DNA of 12,473 nucleotides from Bacillota bacterium (GCA_023424865.1 JAFADM010000432.1:1-12473), one strand, 5' to 3'; numbered from the stretch's first letter, positions 1 through 6,542 are shown. The notes: a model not told the origin generated them from the letters alone. Made by a program: numbers and translations.

Positions 1-140
1 TGATGCTGAAAACCTTTAGCAATAACGGAAACATACATTTTTCCTCCCGTATTGCCGGTCGCTCCGCAACCTGCGGATAAACCCATAACCATTAAAGAAG
101 CAATCGCCAGTGAAATGAATTTAGTAACCTTTCGTTTCAT
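1..140 (-). CDS. CUT2-type sugar-binding lipoprotein, N-terminus only (cut by window edge)
   Basis: Only the first 46 codons are inside the window. They encode a classic lipoprotein signal peptide: basic start (MKRKVTK), hydrophobic core at residues 8-21, then the lipobox LSAGC with Cys25 as the lipidated residue. After a short Gly/Thr linker comes KMYVSVIAKGFQHQ, the typical first beta strand of periplasmic sugar-binding proteins of the ribose/galactose type (Peripla_BP_1/4). The start is fixed by a GGGAGG ribosome-binding site about 9 bases upstream. It lies downstream of the permease and ATPase genes on the same strand, so it should be the extracellular, membrane-anchored binding subunit of that importer. 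Placing the binding protein last, after a 330-bp gap, is less usual than placing it first. The substrate cannot be read from this fragment. Confidence 0.88.
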   Translation of the reverse strand, partial: MKRKVTKFISLAIASLMVMGLSAGCGATGNTGGKMYVSVIAKGFQH

Positions 141-470
141 TGTGACATTCCTCCCTGCTTTTTATAAGCCAAGCTGCAAGCCTCTTCAAGACTATTTCGC
201 TTTTGCTTACGGATGGATTTTAGGTTATACGACCCCCAAAAATACATAAATCCATATCAAATTAATTCAGTACAATGCCATGTCCTCCTGTCTTTTTAAC
301 CTCATAATCAATACATGTATTTCAACTTATCTTGTTTTGCTTGTTTTTTTACTTGTTTTGCTTGTTTTTTTACTTGTTATGCTTATTTTTTTACTTGTTT
401 TGCCTTTTCTTTCTAGGTCTTTTTTTTTAATCTTTACTTTTTAGATCTTTACCTTTTAGCTCTTTACCTA
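141..470. other. 330-bp intergenic gap, A/T-rich, with tandem repeats
   Basis: This stretch separates the permease stop from the binding-protein start. On the minus strand it is A-rich and holds the 15-bp and 21-bp tandem repeats listed separately, then a 12-bp palindrome AATACATGTATT at 310-321, then an AGGAGG-like sequence near 284-290 that precedes only a four-codon ORF. No convincing terminator hairpin was seen, so read-through from permease to binding protein is possible. A separate promoter for the binding-protein gene could not be assigned. Confidence 0.6.
330..404. repeat. 21-bp tandem repeat, about 3.5 copies
   Basis: The plus-strand unit is ACTTGTTTTGC followed by TTGTTTTTTT. Copies begin at 330 (first base T instead of A), 351 and 372 (two substitutions), with a partial copy at 393. 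The period is exactly 21. On the minus strand each unit reads as seven codons, giving Lys-Lys-Thr-Ser-Lys-Thr-Ser or a close variant, in the frame of the upstream permease gene. Replication slippage is the simplest origin. Confidence 0.85.
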
Positions 471-482
471 TTAAGCCTTTAC
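423..482. repeat. 15-bp tandem repeat overlapping the permease 3' end, 4 copies
   Basis: Read on the minus strand, units beginning GTAAAG start at 482, 467, 452 and 437, exactly 15 bases apart. The consensus is GTAAAG-NNC-TAAAA(G/A). The first unit contains the last three sense codons and the stop of the permease gene. Units 2 and 3 each repeat a TAA stop at the same codon position, and unit 4 has lost it. An extra GTA at 489-491 suggests the pattern started inside the gene. Confidence 0.8.
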
Positions 483-1454
483 CTTTTTTACCTGTCCCGC
501 TCTCTTATTTCTGTAAATATCAAGGAGCACGGCGCCAATGACCACAAGGCCTGTAAAGAAGGTCTGATAAGGTGCGGGAAGGCTCATGGACACAAGGCCG
601 TTTTTAAGAAGACTCATTATAAAAACACCGATAAGGGTACCGGTGAGCGAGCCAACACCGCCTGAAAGGGAAGTGCCGCCGATAACCACGGCCGCAATGG
701 CGGAAAGCTCAATGCCGTTGCCCGTATTGGGTATGACCACCGTATAGGTAGCGGCATAGAAAATGGAGCCTATGCCTGCGGAAAACCCGCTAATGATATA
801 GGCAACGCATTTCCACTGGTCCGCCTTCACACCGGATAGCCGCACAGCCTCTTCATTGCTGCCGATGGCAAAGATATAGCGGCCGACAATGGTTTTATTA
901 AGAATCACAAAGCCAATGATAAAATAGCCCAGAAGAAATATTATACCCATTGGGAAACCGGCTTCCGTCTTGAAAAAGAACCGTGAGAACCAGCCGTCAG
1001 CCTCCAGTATGGTAGGAAAATACTTGGAAGAGGTTCCTGTAATAATGGAGCCAAAGCCCATGGCAACCATCATGATGCCCAGTGTGGCAATAAACGGCGG
1101 GAGCTTAAGCCTTGTAACCAGAATACCGTTGATTAAGCCGCAAAGTGTGCCGAAGAGAATCATAAAAATAAGACAAAGCCATAACGGGGCTCCCCAAACC
1201 CTGTATGCCTGGCCCCCCAAAAGGGCTGAGCACATCATAACAGTACCGATGGAAAGGTCGATGCCCCCGGTAATAATAACAAAGGTGACACCTATAGCCA
1301 GAAAGCCTACAAAATACGAGGATGCCAGTATATTGAGCATCGTGGATGAGGATGTGAAATTGATACCTGCAAAACTGAAAAAGATATAAAGGATAACGAG
1401 CACACCGAAGGCTAAAAGCTTGTGCATGCCGCCCTTTTTCAATTTATCCCACAT
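471..1454 (-). CDS. CUT2 sugar ABC transporter permease (RbsC/MglC/XylH-like)
   Basis: A 327-residue integral membrane protein of the BPD_transp_2 family, forming the channel of a ribose/galactose/xylose-type importer. Visible family marks are GGIDLSIGT (about residues 63-71), the cytoplasmic EAA-like segment containing AIGSNEEAVRLSGV (about 190-203), and the late AVVIGGTSLSGGVGSLTGT stretch (about 253-271), with about eight to ten hydrophobic segments. The start at 1454 is chosen because AAAGGAGGT lies about 7 bases upstream. An in-frame ATG at 1607 would add 51 residues through the ATPase-permease spacer, and its upstream sequence shows no ribosome-binding site. It sits 161 bp after the ATPase gene. 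The C-terminus (RAGQVKKVKA) is Lys-rich and runs into a tandem repeat. Substrate unknown; a pentose or hexose is likely from the family. Confidence 0.93.
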   Translation of the reverse strand: MWDKLKKGGMHKLLAFGVLVILYIFFSFAGINFTSSSTMLNILASSYFVGFLAIGVTFVIITGGIDLSIGTVMMCSALLGGQAYRVWGAPLWLCLIFMILFGTLCGLINGILVTRLKLPPFIATLGIMMVAMGFGSIITGTSSKYFPTILEADGWFSRFFFKTEAGFPMGIIFLLGYFIIGFVILNKTIVGRYIFAIGSNEEAVRLSGVKADQWKCVAYIISGFSAGIGSIFYAATYTVVIPNTGNGIELSAIAAVVIGGTSLSGGVGSLTGTLIGVFIMSLLKNGLVSMSLPAPYQTFFTGLVVIGAVLLDIYRNKRAGQVKKVKA

Positions 1455-1599
1455 GTTCCGACCTCCTTTTTCCTTATGATAGCCAATGACAGGAGCTACC
1501 TGCCTGCCTCTGAAAAAAGAACCTTGCCTTAGTACCTTATGGGTGATAACCGCCAATAAAAAACACGTTTTTTCATCGGCACCTCTTATCCATCGGGTT

Positions 1600-1614
1600 G
1601 CGGGCATAGCCCGC
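1600..1614 (-). other. intercistronic hairpin just after the ATPase stop
   Basis: The perfect inverted repeat GCGGGC-TAT-GCCCGC lies one base past the ATPase stop codon. It is GC-rich and short-looped but is followed by AACCCGATGG rather than a run of T, so it does not look like a full intrinsic terminator. Such hairpins can protect the upstream mRNA end or weaken downstream expression; that role is inference. Confidence 0.5.
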
Positions 1615-1615
1615 T

Positions 1616-3118
1616 TTAGTGGCTTGTAGCATACCTCATGATGGTCTTCTGATCCGCCTCTTCAATATTCAGTATTGCCTTTTGGCGGCCTTCGCACATT
1701 ACAAGCACCCTGTCGCTCAACCGGAGGAGTTCGGGAAGCTCTGAGGAAATCATGATAATGGACTTTCCCTCCTCCGCCAGATTGGTCATCAGCCTGTAAA
1801 TTTCGCTTTTTGCTTTCACATCGATGCCCCTGGTGGGTTCGTCGAAAATGAGAATATCACAATTTTTCAATAGCCATTTGGCAATAATGACCTTTTGCTG
1901 ATTGCCTCCCGACAGATTTCTGATAAGCTGGCGGGAAGACGGTGTTTTAATAGCTATCATTTGAATGTATTTTTGCGTGTCATCTTCAATTTTATTCTCG
2001 TTGATTAACATTCCAGAGGTGTAGTTTTCCAAGCTTGCCAAAACGGAGTTATTGGAAACGCTCATCCCCAGAGCCAGTCCATAGCGCTTTCTGTCCTCCG
2101 ACAAATAGCCGATACCCTTGCGAACAGCGTCATAGGGCGAATGGATCTCTACTCTTTCACCGTTTATATAAATCTCGCCGCCGGTTTTTTTATCTGCCCC
2201 GAAAATAAGCCGGGCCACTTCCGTGCGGCCTGCCCCCATGAGCCCGGCAAAGCCCAGAATTTCACCTTGATGAAGCTCAAAGGACACGTTTTCCACTTCG
2301 TTGGAGCTTAGGCCTTCCACTTTTAGAACCACGGCTGCGCCGGAAGCAACAGCGCTTTTTTCCTTGGGCGCTTCGTAGGTAACGCGGCCCACCATCATAT
2401 GAATGACTTCATCAATGTCAATTTCAGCCGTGCTGCGTGTGCCCACATACTCCCCGTCACGCATAACTGTAATACGATCCGTAATGCGCTTGATTTCATC
2501 CATACGGTGGGAAATATAAATCATTCCCACGCCTCTGGCCTTAAGCTCGGCCATAATTTTAAACAAATCGTCAATTTCTCTGTCCGTCAGAGTTGACGTC
2601 GGCTCATCAAAAATGATGATTTTGGCATCAAAGGAAATAGCTTTGGCTATTTCAATCATTTGCTGACGACCAACTGTGAGATCGCCCACCTTTTCCTCGG
2701 GATCAATGGAAAGGTTAAGCTTTTGAAAAAGCTCTGCCGTCTTTTTATTAATTGCGTTTTCATCAACAAACAGGCCCTTGCCTTCGCGGCCAATAAAAAT
2801 ATTCTGGGCCACTGTCAGGTGATTCATCAGGTTAAGCTCCTGATGCACAATGGAGATTCCGGCATCCTGAGCCTCCCTGGGTGATTTAAATATCACGGAT
2901 TTGCCGAAATACCTTATTTCGCCGCCATCCGCCGCATGAATGCCAGTAAGAATCTTCATAATGGTGGATTTTCCGGCACCGTTTTCCCCAACCAGAGCTA
3001 ATATTTCACCGGATTTCAGGTTTAGAGAGCAGCCCTTGAGAGCGTGCACGCCGGGGAAAGATTTATCAATATCAACCATCTCAAGAATATAGCTGTCTGA
3101 ATTCGGATGTTCTGTCAT
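1616..3118 (-). CDS. CUT2 sugar ABC transporter ATP-binding protein (RbsA/MglA/XylG-like)
   Basis: A 500-residue protein with two fused nucleotide-binding domains that powers a CUT2 sugar importer from the cytoplasmic side. Domain 1 has Walker A GENGAGKST (44-52), Q-loop VHQE (91-94), a signature-like LTVGRQQ (147-153), Walker B IIIFDEPT (167-174) and the switch His204. Domain 2 has the degenerate Walker A GLMGAGRTE (292-300, Arg replacing Lys), GYLSEDRKRYGL (337-348), signature LSGGNQQ (402-408), Walker B ILIFDEPT (422-429) and SSE instead of a switch His. These asymmetries are normal for RbsA-type proteins, in which the second site is weakened. Length matches the family. The start at 3118 has GGTGGGG about 6 bases upstream. 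It is first in the operon, and a promoter lies 43 bases upstream. Family certain; substrate not determinable. Confidence 0.96.
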   Translation of the reverse strand: MTEHPNSDSYILEMVDIDKSFPGVHALKGCSLNLKSGEILALVGENGAGKSTIMKILTGIHAADGGEIRYFGKSVIFKSPREAQDAGISIVHQELNLMNHLTVAQNIFIGREGKGLFVDENAINKKTAELFQKLNLSIDPEEKVGDLTVGRQQMIEIAKAISFDAKIIIFDEPTSTLTDREIDDLFKIMAELKARGVGMIYISHRMDEIKRITDRITVMRDGEYVGTRSTAEIDIDEVIHMMVGRVTYEAPKEKSAVASGAAVVLKVEGLSSNEVENVSFELHQGEILGFAGLMGAGRTEVARLIFGADKKTGGEIYINGERVEIHSPYDAVRKGIGYLSEDRKRYGLALGMSVSNNSVLASLENYTSGMLINENKIEDDTQKYIQMIAIKTPSSRQLIRNLSGGNQQKVIIAKWLLKNCDILIFDEPTRGIDVKAKSEIYRLMTNLAEEGKSIIMISSELPELLRLSDRVLVMCEGRQKAILNIEEADQKTIMRYATSH

Positions 3119-3160
3119 TGACTACCCCACCGCCTTACCCTAGAATTGAATTCCACCTGT

Positions 3161-3188
3161 ATTGTACCATATGACTATTTAAATTCAA
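3161..3188 (-). promoter_or_regulatory. sigma-A-type promoter of the CUT2 importer operon
   Basis: On the minus strand TTGAAT (3183-3188) and TACAAT (3161-3166) are separated by 16 bases and lie about 43 bases before the ATPase start. The -10 box matches five of six consensus positions and the -35 box four of six. An 11-bp palindrome GAATT-G-AATTC at 3143-3153 covers the expected transcription start and could be an operator. Confidence 0.6.
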
Positions 3189-3195
3189 TGTCCAT

Positions 3196-3219
3196 AATTG
3201 TTTATTTTCCACAACAATT
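3196..3219. promoter_or_regulatory. inverted repeat upstream of the importer promoter
   Basis: AATTGTT at 3196-3202 and its exact complement AACAATT at 3213-3219 are separated by 10 bases. The centre lies about 20 bases upstream of the importer -35 box, a usual place for an activator site. The regulator is unknown, and the A/T-rich composition raises the odds of a chance match. Confidence 0.35.
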
Positions 3220-3351
3220 TTTGATGTCCTTTTTGATAATCGTTTATATTGCATAATTCCCAAGCCTTCCATCCCAGATGTTACAAGTTGCGGTACCATT
3301 TTGCTATTATGTCCAGGGGAAATAATGTCTATCCGAATTTTATTAGCGGCT

Positions 3352-3391
3352 GAATCCGACTTTTCGGATTCCTTCTATTTTATGGTATAGT
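3352..3391 (+). promoter_or_regulatory. promoter with overlapping palindrome, upstream of the D-aminopeptidase
   Basis: The perfect palindrome GAATCCGA-CTTT-TCGGATTC occupies 3352-3371. A -10 box TATAGT lies at 3386-3391, and the base positions 17 bases upstream (3363-3368) form a weak -35 (TTCGGA) inside the right arm. A regulator bound there should compete with RNA polymerase. The related 8-mer ATCCGAAT occurs at 3331-3338 and, inverted, at 3101-3108 in the start of the ATPase gene. No T-run follows, so a terminator is unlikely. Confidence 0.5.
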
Positions 3392-3424
3392 TAAGTCAAT
3401 TCAAAATTGGGTATGGTGTAGAAC

Positions 3425-4276
3425 ATGATAAAACAATTAATTCTTTGCACCGATATGGAAGGTGCCAGCGGTATTTTTGAAGAGAATAAAAAAGCCCTTT
3501 TGCACGGCTCAGAAGAATGGCGGACCTATGGCCGGGAATGTATGACCTCCGATGTCCTTGCTGTCTGTGAGGCTGCCAATGAATTCGGAATCGATGAAAT
3601 ACTCATTTATGACGGTCATTTTGCGGGGAATCCCGAACACAATATACTAATTGAACGACTGCCGCCAAACGTCCGATTTTTCGATACTCCGGACCGATGC
3701 TTCTTTTGGCGCAGAATTCGAGGGCAGGCACAGTGGAAGCCCTTCGGACTCATAACCGTGGGACAGCATGCACGCTACGGCGAACCTGACGCTTATTTTG
3801 CCCATACCATCCAGAGTCCTCCAATAAAAGCCTTTTATTTAAACGGCATTCATATTGCCGAAATAGGCAGTGCCGTCCTTAACTTTTATGACGTTAATTA
3901 CATAGCAAATATCGGCTGCCAGGCATCAATGAAGGAGGCCCGGGAGCTCAGCGGTACTGTTGCCGCCATTGCTGTAAAAGACAAAGCCAAGGGATGGCAG
4001 CCAGCTATTACGGAAACCTTTCCCCTCATCAAGGAAGGCGTACGGGAAGCCTTAAGAAAAAAAGAGGCTGTGCCGCCTTTGGAATTTATGAAGCCCTATG
4101 AATTTTCCTTAACCTTAATGGAAGGCTTTTGCTTTGACTCGCTTCCCCCTGTAAGCTGGAAAGGTTGTTTTGACAAGAGCAAAGCCTTCTGGGAAGCACC
4201 TAGTATTGAAATAGGGCTGGAGCTGTTCAACTGGGTAAGAAGCCGTATCCTAAAGGAAGCGCAGCAGCAGGCATAA
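3425..4276 (+). CDS. M55-family D-aminopeptidase (DppA-like), zinc-dependent
   Basis: A 283-residue cytoplasmic protein matching peptidase family M55. In the type member, Bacillus subtilis DppA, this fold removes N-terminal D-amino acids such as D-Ala from short peptides, as a ring-shaped decamer. The metal ligands known for DppA have clear counterparts: TDMEG gives Asp10 and Glu12, YDGH gives His65, GQHA gives His115, and HIAEIG gives Glu146. His127 in FAHT matches the proposed catalytic His. Length is close to the family norm. No signal peptide or membrane segment is seen. The start has a weak ribosome-binding site (GGTGTAG). It is transcribed away from a sugar-type importer rather than next to a Dpp peptide importer, which is unusual. 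Substrate could include D-Ala peptides from cell-wall turnover (inference). The inexact context leaves room for another amidase activity. Confidence 0.9.
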   Translation: MIKQLILCTDMEGASGIFEENKKALLHGSEEWRTYGRECMTSDVLAVCEAANEFGIDEILIYDGHFAGNPEHNILIERLPPNVRFFDTPDRCFFWRRIRGQAQWKPFGLITVGQHARYGEPDAYFAHTIQSPPIKAFYLNGIHIAEIGSAVLNFYDVNYIANIGCQASMKEARELSGTVAAIAVKDKAKGWQPAITETFPLIKEGVREALRKKEAVPPLEFMKPYEFSLTLMEGFCFDSLPPVSWKGCFDKSKAFWEAPSIEIGLELFNWVRSRILKEAQQQA

Positions 4277-4277
4277 C

Positions 4278-4292
4278 CCTTGTTATACAAGG
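4278..4292 (+). other. small hairpin after the D-aminopeptidase gene
   Basis: CCTTGT-TAT-ACAAGG is a perfect six-pair hairpin starting two bases after the stop codon. It is followed by GTATAAACG, not by a T-run, so termination here is doubtful. The nearest T-run (4312-4317) is 20 bases further on. Confidence 0.35.
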
Positions 4293-4399
4293 TATAAACG
4301 CGGGCATAATGTTTTTTAAAAAGGCCCGGCTTTCGGCACTTCACGCTCTTTGCATGATAGCTTAAATATTGGAGCACATTATGTTTTTTAGTTTACTAC

Positions 4400-4428
4400 T
4401 TCTTTGTGCTCCCGCTTTCTTGTATAAT
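4400..4428 (+). promoter_or_regulatory. promoter of the AraC regulator gene
   Basis: A perfect -10 box TATAAT sits at 4423-4428, with TG directly before it. The -35 region at the right distance (TTCTTT, 4400-4405) is poor. Transcription would begin near 4435, which places the two upstream in-frame ATGs (4369 and 4381) outside the mRNA and supports the start at 4459. Confidence 0.55.
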
Positions 4429-4458
4429 GATGATGAAACAGGCTTAAAGAGGAGGCTG

Positions 4459-5316
4459 ATGCCCTTTTCCATGGAACATTTTCACTATTATCCCAATCAG
4501 GAAAAGCTGATGCATTTTAAACCCAAACTGATTTTCTCCGGTCTTTTGAATTGCGGGCCCAACTGGCAAAGCACCCGTCACAGGCACAATTTTTGCGAAA
4601 TCATGTATGTGTCGGCAGGTTCGGGCAGCATTAAGACCGCTACCGGCGAGTATGCTATCCGCCAGGGCGATCTGGTGGTTTACAATACGGGAGAGTGGCA
4701 TGAAGAAAGCTGCGGGGAAACCAAGCTCTCTCTTTTGTTTTTCTCTCTTGAAAACATTCAGATTCAGGGAATGGAGGAAGGCTGCCTAATTCCCTTAGAG
4801 GCCTGCCCCGTCATTGACTCGGGCAGCTATGACGATGTATTAAAGAGCTTCCTTCTTATAATGGTCAAAGAGCTTCGGGAGAAGGAGCCCTATTACAAGG
4901 CCATTTCTACCAATCTTGCCATTCTTATTGTCTACTTTATCCTGAGGCTCTATTCCGTTCCCCTGGCAAATCACGAGCAAAATGAAATGTGTGAAAAAGC
5001 AAAGCGGTATATTGAAAAGAATTACCGGATGGATATTACTTTGGATCATCTGGCCTCAGCCCTTCATATTAGTAAATACCACTTCCTGCATACCTTTAAG
5101 GAGATTACGGATATTTCGCCAATGAAATACCTGTTATTTGTCCGTATGCGTGAAGCCAAGGCCCTTTTGAGCCAAACGAATCTTTCCATACTGGAAATTG
5201 CCGGGGCCGTAGGTTATGAAAACGCCCCAACCTTCAGCCGGGTGTTTAAAAAAAGCGAAAATATAACCCCTCTGGAGTATCGAAGCCATACCCAAAGCGG
5301 GGCGAAGCCGGATTGA
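4459..5316 (+). CDS. AraC-family transcriptional regulator with N-terminal cupin sensor
   Basis: A 285-residue regulator. The N-terminal half is an AraC-type cupin sensor: HRHNFCEIMYVSAGSG (about 41-56), then GEYAIRQGDLVVYNTGEWHE (about 63-82), which normally binds a sugar or similar ligand. The C-terminal half carries two helix-turn-helix motifs, about 194-215 (ITLDHLASALHISKYHFLHTF) and about 243-265, ending in the family signature VGYENAPTFSRVFKKSENITPLEYR. The start at 4459 is preferred over the in-frame ATG at 4369 because a TATAAT box lies between them and AAAGAGGAGG precedes 4459; the spacing to GGAGG is short (3 bases). It follows the M55 gene by 182 bp on the same strand and converges on the cupin gene. 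A likely target is the neighbouring importer, the peptidase, or itself (inference). Confidence 0.93.
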   Translation: MPFSMEHFHYYPNQEKLMHFKPKLIFSGLLNCGPNWQSTRHRHNFCEIMYVSAGSGSIKTATGEYAIRQGDLVVYNTGEWHEESCGETKLSLLFFSLENIQIQGMEEGCLIPLEACPVIDSGSYDDVLKSFLLIMVKELREKEPYYKAISTNLAILIVYFILRLYSVPLANHEQNEMCEKAKRYIEKNYRMDITLDHLASALHISKYHFLHTFKEITDISPMKYLLFVRMREAKALLSQTNLSILEIAGAVGYENAPTFSRVFKKSENITPLEYRSHTQSGAKPD

Positions 5317-5355
5317 ATAAGCTCTTTTGCTACCGTGGGCACTTTACCGGCACCT

Positions 5356-5844
5356 TTACTCCCCTTCATAATAGTCAACTGCGGAATTGGTTTTAAAAAA
5401 CCCTTCCGGTTGACCGCACGAAATAATGCCCACTTTGTCTGAATCGGGATAATAGACAACATCGGGAAGATTAAAGGTGTCGACATCCAGATAAACCAGA
5501 TTATGTATTTTGGATGTATTCCTTATTTTATGTGCACCCTTTTCGTTGGGGGGACAAACCACTACATCTCCCGGCTTAAGTGCCCGGTTTCCGTCAGGGG
5601 TTATCAAAAGGCCTTCCCCTGAAAGGATATAAAAGACCTCTTCATTGGCCGTATGATAATGATAGGGGTACGCGGCCTTTTCCGGAGGAATTTCATAAAT
5701 GGAAACACAGCAGCGGTTTTCACTGCTTTTCTTCAGAATTTCATACTTATAGTATTCATAGGGCTCATGCTCACTTTTGTGGGCAGGCGTCAGCTCCTCC
5801 TTTCTGGTTACAATAATCCGGCGGTTTTTCATTTCATCCATCAT
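5356..5844 (-). CDS. small cupin-domain protein (COG3837-like)
   Basis: A 162-residue single-domain cupin. Motif 1 is seen as YHYHTANEEVFYILSGEG, with metal-binding candidates His62, His64 and Glu69. Motif 2 is Gly92 through Pro98 to His105 and Asn109 (GDVVVCPPNEKGAHKIRN). The trailing DVVYYPDSDKVGI resembles the end of COG3837-type cupins. This family has no settled reaction; members may bind a metal and a sugar or act as sensors or isomerases. AAAAAGGAG is placed 5 bases before the ATG at 5844; a second ATG follows directly at 5841. It lies 41 bases after the HAD hydrolase gene, almost certainly in one operon, and ends 39 bases from the convergent AraC gene, with no clear terminator between. 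Confidence 0.85.
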   Translation of the reverse strand: MMDEMKNRRIIVTRKEELTPAHKSEHEPYEYYKYEILKKSSENRCCVSIYEIPPEKAAYPYHYHTANEEVFYILSGEGLLITPDGNRALKPGDVVVCPPNEKGAHKIRNTSKIHNLVYLDVDTFNLPDVVYYPDSDKVGIISCGQPEGFFKTNSAVDYYEGE

Positions 5845-5885
5845 CCTGTCTCCTTTTTAGCTTTGCTTATTCCTGATTTATATCA

Positions 5886-6542
5886 TTAATCACCCAATAG
5901 GGTAAAAAGAATATCCCTTACTTCATGCATATCCTTCCCCACCCTTTGAGCACCGGCTTCCCGAAGGGCATCGGAGGAAAAGGAGGATGAAACGCCCACA
6001 CAGGCCATACCCGCTTTAAGAGCCGCCATAACGCCGTTAACCGCATCCTCAACGACAATGCACTTTGAAGGAGAAACACCCAGCTTACCGGCAGCAGAAA
6101 GATAAATGTCCGGAGCGGGCTTTTTATTGACTACATCCTCACCGCTAACCATGGCCTCAAAAAGTTTGAAACCAATTCCTGCCGCTTTAAGATTGGCTTC
6201 AATCTTTATTCTGTCGGCACTGCTGGCCAAGGCGGCTTTTACACCGTGAGCTTTAAGCTCCTCCAAAAGGGAAAGCACCCCTTCAAAAACCCGTATCCTG
6301 CCGGGTACAATATCGAGGTATATTTCATAAACCCTGTGCTTCATCTCCGGCAAATACTTAACACCATATTTTTCGGCTACCCCTCCTATATAACGGTCCT
6401 CTCCCGTACCCACAAAGGGAAGAAAATCCTCGGCAAGAGCGTGAACACCGTATTCGGCAAGTCCCAGGATGGCTGCCTCGTTAATAACCGGCTCGGAATC
6501 AACCAGTACGCCGTCCATGTCAAATAAAACGGAACGCATCAT
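5886..6542 (-). CDS. HAD-superfamily sugar phosphatase / beta-phosphoglucomutase-like protein
   Basis: A 218-residue HAD enzyme of subclass I with a helical cap. Motif I is DMDGVLVD, with nucleophile Asp8 and acid/base Asp10. Motif II is ASSAD (Ser107 or Ser108), motif III is the KKPAPD loop (Lys140/Lys141), and motif IV is VEDAVNG (Glu165, Asp166). The same residues are found in beta-phosphoglucomutase, but also in phosphatases that act on 2-deoxyglucose-6-phosphate and similar sugars, so the exact reaction is open. The start at 6542 has AAGGAGA about 9 bases upstream; a second ATG follows immediately at 6539. It lies downstream of the terminator of the siderophore-binding gene, so it needs its own promoter, which I could not place with confidence. 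It probably processes a sugar phosphate made from an imported sugar (inference). Confidence 0.88.
   Translation of the reverse strand: MMRSVLFDMDGVLVDSEPVINEAAILGLAEYGVHALAEDFLPFVGTGEDRYIGGVAEKYGVKYLPEMKHRVYEIYLDIVPGRIRVFEGVLSLLEELKAHGVKAALASSADRIKIEANLKAAGIGFKLFEAMVSGEDVVNKKPAPDIYLSAAGKLGVSPSKCIVVEDAVNGVMAALKAGMACVGVSSSFSSDALREAGAQRVGKDMHEVRDILFTLLGD

Noticed and set aside
161..189. Possible promoter TTGAAG-N17-TATAAA before the binding-protein gene (minus strand).
   Set aside because: Transcription would start at or inside the ribosome-binding site (150-155), leaving no usable leader. Probably chance in an A/T-rich spacer.
970..1389. 139-residue open frame on the plus strand opposite the permease.
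   Set aside because: It is antisense to strongly conserved permease sequence, has no recognisable domain and no ribosome-binding site.
1455..1607. In-frame extension of the permease upstream to an ATG at 1607, giving 378 residues.
   Set aside because: The extra 51 residues are polar and unlike RbsC N-termini, the ATG lies inside a hairpin without a ribosome-binding site, and an AAAGGAGGT sits directly before the ATG at 1454.
3230..3255. TGATAATCGTTTATA considered as a catabolite-responsive (cre) site.
   Set aside because: The spacing around the central CG is off by one base and the flanking consensus positions do not match.
4369..4458. Longer N-terminus of the AraC regulator starting at 4369, with a hydrophobic stretch resembling a signal peptide.
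   Set aside because: A perfect TATAAT box at 4423-4428 implies the mRNA begins after these ATGs, and AAAGAGGAGG lies before 4459. A secreted AraC regulator makes no biological sense.
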